Source: CAZKUR01 sp964556005 (GTDB taxonomy: Bacteria > Bacteroidota > Ignavibacteria > Ignavibacteriales > Ignavibacteriaceae). From it: a DNA stretch of 16,012 nucleotides. Positions 13,708 through 16,012 of this stretch are shown here, piece by piece. A program made the position numbers and the translations under genes. Below the pieces are notes generated by a model. The model saw only the letters and a program-made list of their open reading frames with translations. It was not told where the DNA came from and did not search any database. The stretch lies in NCBI GenBank assembly GCA_964556005.1, contig CAZKUR010000089.1:1-16012 (forward strand), written 5' to 3'. The stretch's first letter is position 1. Every line of letters begins with the position of its first letter.

Positions 13708-14035
13708 CATAAAATTAATCTTTAATTTTATCGTTTTTAGTACATTTTCTATCTACGGACAATAAAATTGGTGGAAGGCGAGATATAGAATTGAAAGATT
13801 GAAAGATAAAAAGATTGGAAAATTGAATAATTAAAAAATTACGTTGATGTAATTTGATAAGGATATTTTTTAAGATACAAAATTTCTTATCAAACAATTT
13901 AGCTTTCTTTAGCTCTTAATTCATTTTTTTATTGAATATAATTTTAACTTTTAACTTCTGTAATTACTACAAATGAAAAGTCTAATTCTGTACCTGTAAA
14001 ATATTCCAGTTAATATTCGCAAAGCTGTAAATCAA
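13708..14035. other. Intergenic region between the sigma operon and the deacylase gene
   Basis: About 330 bases without a credible gene. It holds a short degenerate tandem array with an eight-base period (listed separately). No terminator for the deacylase gene upstream could be recognised. Confidence 0.6.
13789..13836 (+). repeat. Degenerate eight-base tandem array (GATTGAAA)
   Basis: Six consecutive units are AATTGAAA, GATTGAAA, GATAAAAA, GATTGGAA, AATTGAAT and AATTAAAA. The period is kept exactly at eight bases while the units drift. It recalls the seven-base arrays at the four-helix element, but no four-helix gene is adjacent here. Confidence 0.6.
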
Positions 14036-14509
14036 TTACGTCTTTGTCGGACTTGCAAAATGTAAAACCTTAGGCTTAACTAAATTTTCCCACTTATTGT
14101 ACGACATTCTAATTATTTCTTTATGACTGCATGCATTGAAAGCAATCTCCTCATTTTCAGAAAGTGATTTATCAACATAAATCTTCAGTCCGTATAAATT
14201 TCCAAACGGCGGCATCGCTCCAGGTTCACAATCTGGAAATTTATCAATAAATTCCTGTTCATAAGCAAGTCTTATTTTTTCCGTTCCAATTTCTTTTTTC
14301 AGCATTTGGAGATTGACATGATAAGAAGCAGGTAAAACAACCATAATAAGTTTTCCGTTTAGTTTAAACAAGACCGATTTTGCAAATTCTTTACCCGATA
14401 CATGAGATTGTGCCGCAACTTCCTGCGCGGTATAGGCAGTGGAATGACTAATGTTTATATATTTTACATTTTTTTTATCCAGCAGTTCCATTAATTTCTT
14501 TACCGGCAT
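14036..14509 (-). CDS. YbaK/ProX-type aminoacyl-tRNA deacylase
   Basis: The 157-residue protein is one YbaK/aa-tRNA-deacylase domain. Family marks are HSTAYTAQEVAAQSHVSGKE (22-41), the conserved lysine K44 in FAKSVLFK, and GAMPPFGN (97-104), the loop that shapes the substrate pocket. Such stand-alone editing proteins hydrolyse tRNAs charged with the wrong amino acid, for example Cys-tRNA(Pro) or Ala-tRNA(Pro). The exact substrate cannot be fixed from sequence, so no symbol is given. A strong GGAAGGAGGGG lies just before the ATG. It sits 64 bases behind the GYD-domain gene on the same strand and may share its transcript. Confidence 0.9.
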   Translation of the reverse strand: MPVKKLMELLDKKNVKYINISHSTAYTAQEVAAQSHVSGKEFAKSVLFKLNGKLIMVVLPASYHVNLQMLKKEIGTEKIRLAYEQEFIDKFPDCEPGAMPPFGNLYGLKIYVDKSLSENEEIAFNACSHKEIIRMSYNKWENLVKPKVLHFASPTKT

Positions 14510-14573
14510 AATCCCCTCCTTCCAAAGTTTATTTGGTTTATTAAATTATTAGTTACATAATGCTTAATAGATA

Positions 14574-14870
14574 CTATATCTCTTCAGTTAATTCCAGAAA
14601 TCTTTTATAAGGAATAGCCACTAAACTTTCAGCTTGAAACGCACCGTTTGATAAACCAATCATTGAAACTTTTGCAGCAGATTCTTCATCCGGCGCTTCA
14701 TAAATATCCAGGAAATCGTATTTACCAAGAAGTGCAAAATGCTCTATAAATTTAACTTCAGGACATTTTTCCTTAACCTGTTCCAGCCATGCTCTTCCGA
14801 GCTTTGCCCTGTTTTTCATTTGCCTGGAAAGGTCCGGAGACATTTTAGTAAGTAGTACAAATGTTTTCAT
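14574..14870 (-). CDS. GYD-domain protein
   Basis: A small protein of 98 residues: a leading strand MKTFVLLTKMSPD, a helix rich in Lys and Arg, then VKFIEHFALLGKYDFLDIYE (39-58). The GKYD segment corresponds to the Gly-Tyr/x-Asp motif that names the GYD family, and DEESAAKVSM follows as the second helix. The ferredoxin-like layout is complete and no signal peptide is present. GYD proteins are widespread, of unknown function, and related in fold to dimeric alpha-beta barrel proteins. GAAAGGGG is about six bases before the ATG. It is the first gene of a likely two-gene unit with the deacylase. Confidence 0.85.
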   Translation of the reverse strand: MKTFVLLTKMSPDLSRQMKNRAKLGRAWLEQVKEKCPEVKFIEHFALLGKYDFLDIYEAPDEESAAKVSMIGLSNGAFQAESLVAIPYKRFLELTEEI

Positions 14871-15176
14871 TTTTTAGCCCCTTTCAAATGGTTAAAATTA
14901 TTTTTCCGGACAGGAGAGTTAGGAGAGAATAAATTATTTGACAGTAATATAATCTTTGATTTTGTAAACTTCAAACAATTAATATCGCAACTGTTGCGTC
15001 TTTAATATGATTTACATCATTATTACAGATTAATTTCATCTCAATATTTGTTTTGAATAATTTAGAATCTTTTTATTAATGTTCATTTCAACAATTTAAT
15101 ATTTTTTATTTTAGTACCTACAGCATATCTTTAAATAAATTCTTCATCAACTTTTATTTTTATTGTGAGAAAAAAT
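14871..15176. other. Divergent intergenic region
   Basis: About 300 AT-rich bases between the GYD gene and the T9SS pseudogene. Both promoters should be here, but no clear element, repeat or hairpin could be recognised. Confidence 0.5.
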
Positions 15177-16012
15177 ATGAAACTATTTACCATTGCTTTT
15201 ATAACACTTCTTTTTTCATCTCATTTATTTTCGCAAGGATTACAAAAACAACCTACGAAGATTAATCAAGGGAATAGCGCTTTAACATTTTATTCGATTC
15301 AAAAATTATTTAACGATTATTGGAGTTCCAAAGGTCAAAAAAAGGGTAGTAATGTTGATGAGAAGGTGAAGATGGCGGGGCGCCTGGGTGGAGCCTTTAT
15401 AAACGGTGGGAGTGGTACTGGGAAAATAGGATAAATATTAAAACCGGGGAGTTTCCCAAAACAACTTCGGATATTGAATATAGAAAGAGCTTAGGTAAGC
15501 TAAAAAAGTCTACAACACTTAATGAAAACTGGGTTAATCTCGGAACAAATTCTTCTGAAGTTGTCGATAATACTATTAATCTTAATTGGTCAACATCAAC
15601 CGAAGTTAATAACTACGGACTTCAAGTAGAAAGAACCGCCGTTAATTCCGAAAACTGGGAAAGTCTTGGCTTTGTTAAAGGTCATGGTAATAGTAATTCT
15701 CCACAACAATATTCTTTTATAGATAAAGACCTGACCGGAGGCGACAAATTCAGTTATAGATTAAAACAGATTGATAATGACGGTAAGTATACATATTCGG
15801 ATAAAATAGAAGTTGATTTTACTCCTTCGAATTTTGAATTAGTTCAAAACTATCCTAACCCATTTAATCCTACAACAAAAATAGAATACCGGATTGCGAA
15901 TGCCGGATTTGTTACATTAAAGGTATATGATGCTTTAGGAAGAGAAGTTGCTGCACTCATAAATGGGAACAAACAGCCTGGTGCTTATAATGTCGATTTC
16001 AGCGCAAGCAAA
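15177..16012 (+). pseudogene. T9SS-exported protein, frameshifted and apparently internally deleted (3' end beyond the window)
   Basis: The first frame begins with a signal peptide (MKLFTIAFITLLFSSHLFSQ) from ATG 15177 and ends at TAA 15432-15434. The frame one base back is open from 15362 to the window end. Read across the shift, it goes NVDE then EGEDGGAPGW, SLYKRWEWYWENRI and KTGEFPKT, a layout typical of large T9SS proteins of this lineage. One extra G near 15362 (GATGAGGAAGG instead of GATGAGAAGG) would restore it. After NWVNLGTNSS such proteins normally carry a long beta-propeller region; here the text jumps directly to LNWSTSTEVNNYGLQVER, a fibronectin-like strand region, then RLKQIDNDGKYTYSDKIEV, and the sorting domain NYPNPFNPTTKIEY with VYDALGREVAAL. 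The central part therefore seems lost. A GTG at 15165 is a possible but less likely start. Confidence 0.8.

Noticed and set aside
13715..13897. A 60-residue minus-strand frame in the gap upstream of the sigma gene.
   Set aside because: It runs through the eight-base repeat array, has low-complexity Phe/Ile/Asn composition and no ribosome-binding site.
15338..15344. A slippery A_AAA_AAG heptamer, in the correct reading phase, just before the frameshift in the T9SS gene, suggesting programmed -1 frameshifting.
   Set aside because: After a -1 slip here the next codons are GGG and TAG, an immediate stop. The frame that continues to the window end is open only from 15362, so the slip would not produce the fused protein.

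Overview
This is an AT-rich bacterial chromosome segment. It most likely comes from the Ignavibacteria or a nearby lineage of the Bacteroidota/Chlorobi group. The strongest clue is the C-terminal type IX secretion (Por) sorting domain at the right edge, with the motif NYPNPFNPTTKIEY and a following VYDALGREV segment. The ECF sigma operon with DUF4252 proteins and the style of the intergenic repeats agree with this. Lineage is an inference; there is no rRNA in the window.

Layout, left to right. (1) 1-102: the end of a HicB-like reading frame entering from the left. (2) 148-666 (-): a macro-domain ADP-ribose hydrolase. (3) 667-1076: two copies of a palindromic CACAGAG...CTCTGCGGT repeat. (4) 1077-3863 (-): the threonine-to-glycine pair tdh and kbl. 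The gap between them holds a four-helix-bundle (S23/IVP-like) gene broken by one in-frame TGA and flanked on both sides by oppositely oriented arrays of GATACCG-like units. (5) 4302-4943 (-): a monoheme cytochrome c lipoprotein, then 5240-5656 (-): a TerB-like helical protein, each followed by a convincing terminator hairpin. (6) 6050-11341 (+): four separate housekeeping or secreted genes, namely an M14 zinc carboxypeptidase, a small RRM RNA-binding protein, an M29-like aminopeptidase and fumarase C. (7) 11513-13669 (-): a tightly packed operon of ECF sigma factor, one-TM putative anti-sigma protein, and two tandem DUF4252-like exported proteins. A good ECF-type promoter lies directly before the sigma gene. 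(8) 14036-14870 (-): a YbaK-type aminoacyl-tRNA deacylase and a GYD-domain protein. (9) 15177-16012 (+): a T9SS-exported protein gene with a one-base frameshift and apparently without its usual central domain.

Together, tdh and kbl turn threonine into glycine and acetyl-CoA, and fumarase belongs to the TCA cycle. The two peptidases, the cytochrome and the T9SS protein suggest a peptide-using heterotroph with a decorated envelope. The sigma/anti-sigma/DUF4252 cluster looks like a self-regulated envelope-response module.

The items most worth a second look are the four-helix-bundle element with its inverted heptad arrays, the decayed T9SS gene, and the sigma operon with its nearly leaderless promoter. 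No tRNA, rRNA, CRISPR array, insertion sequence or phage gene was found.
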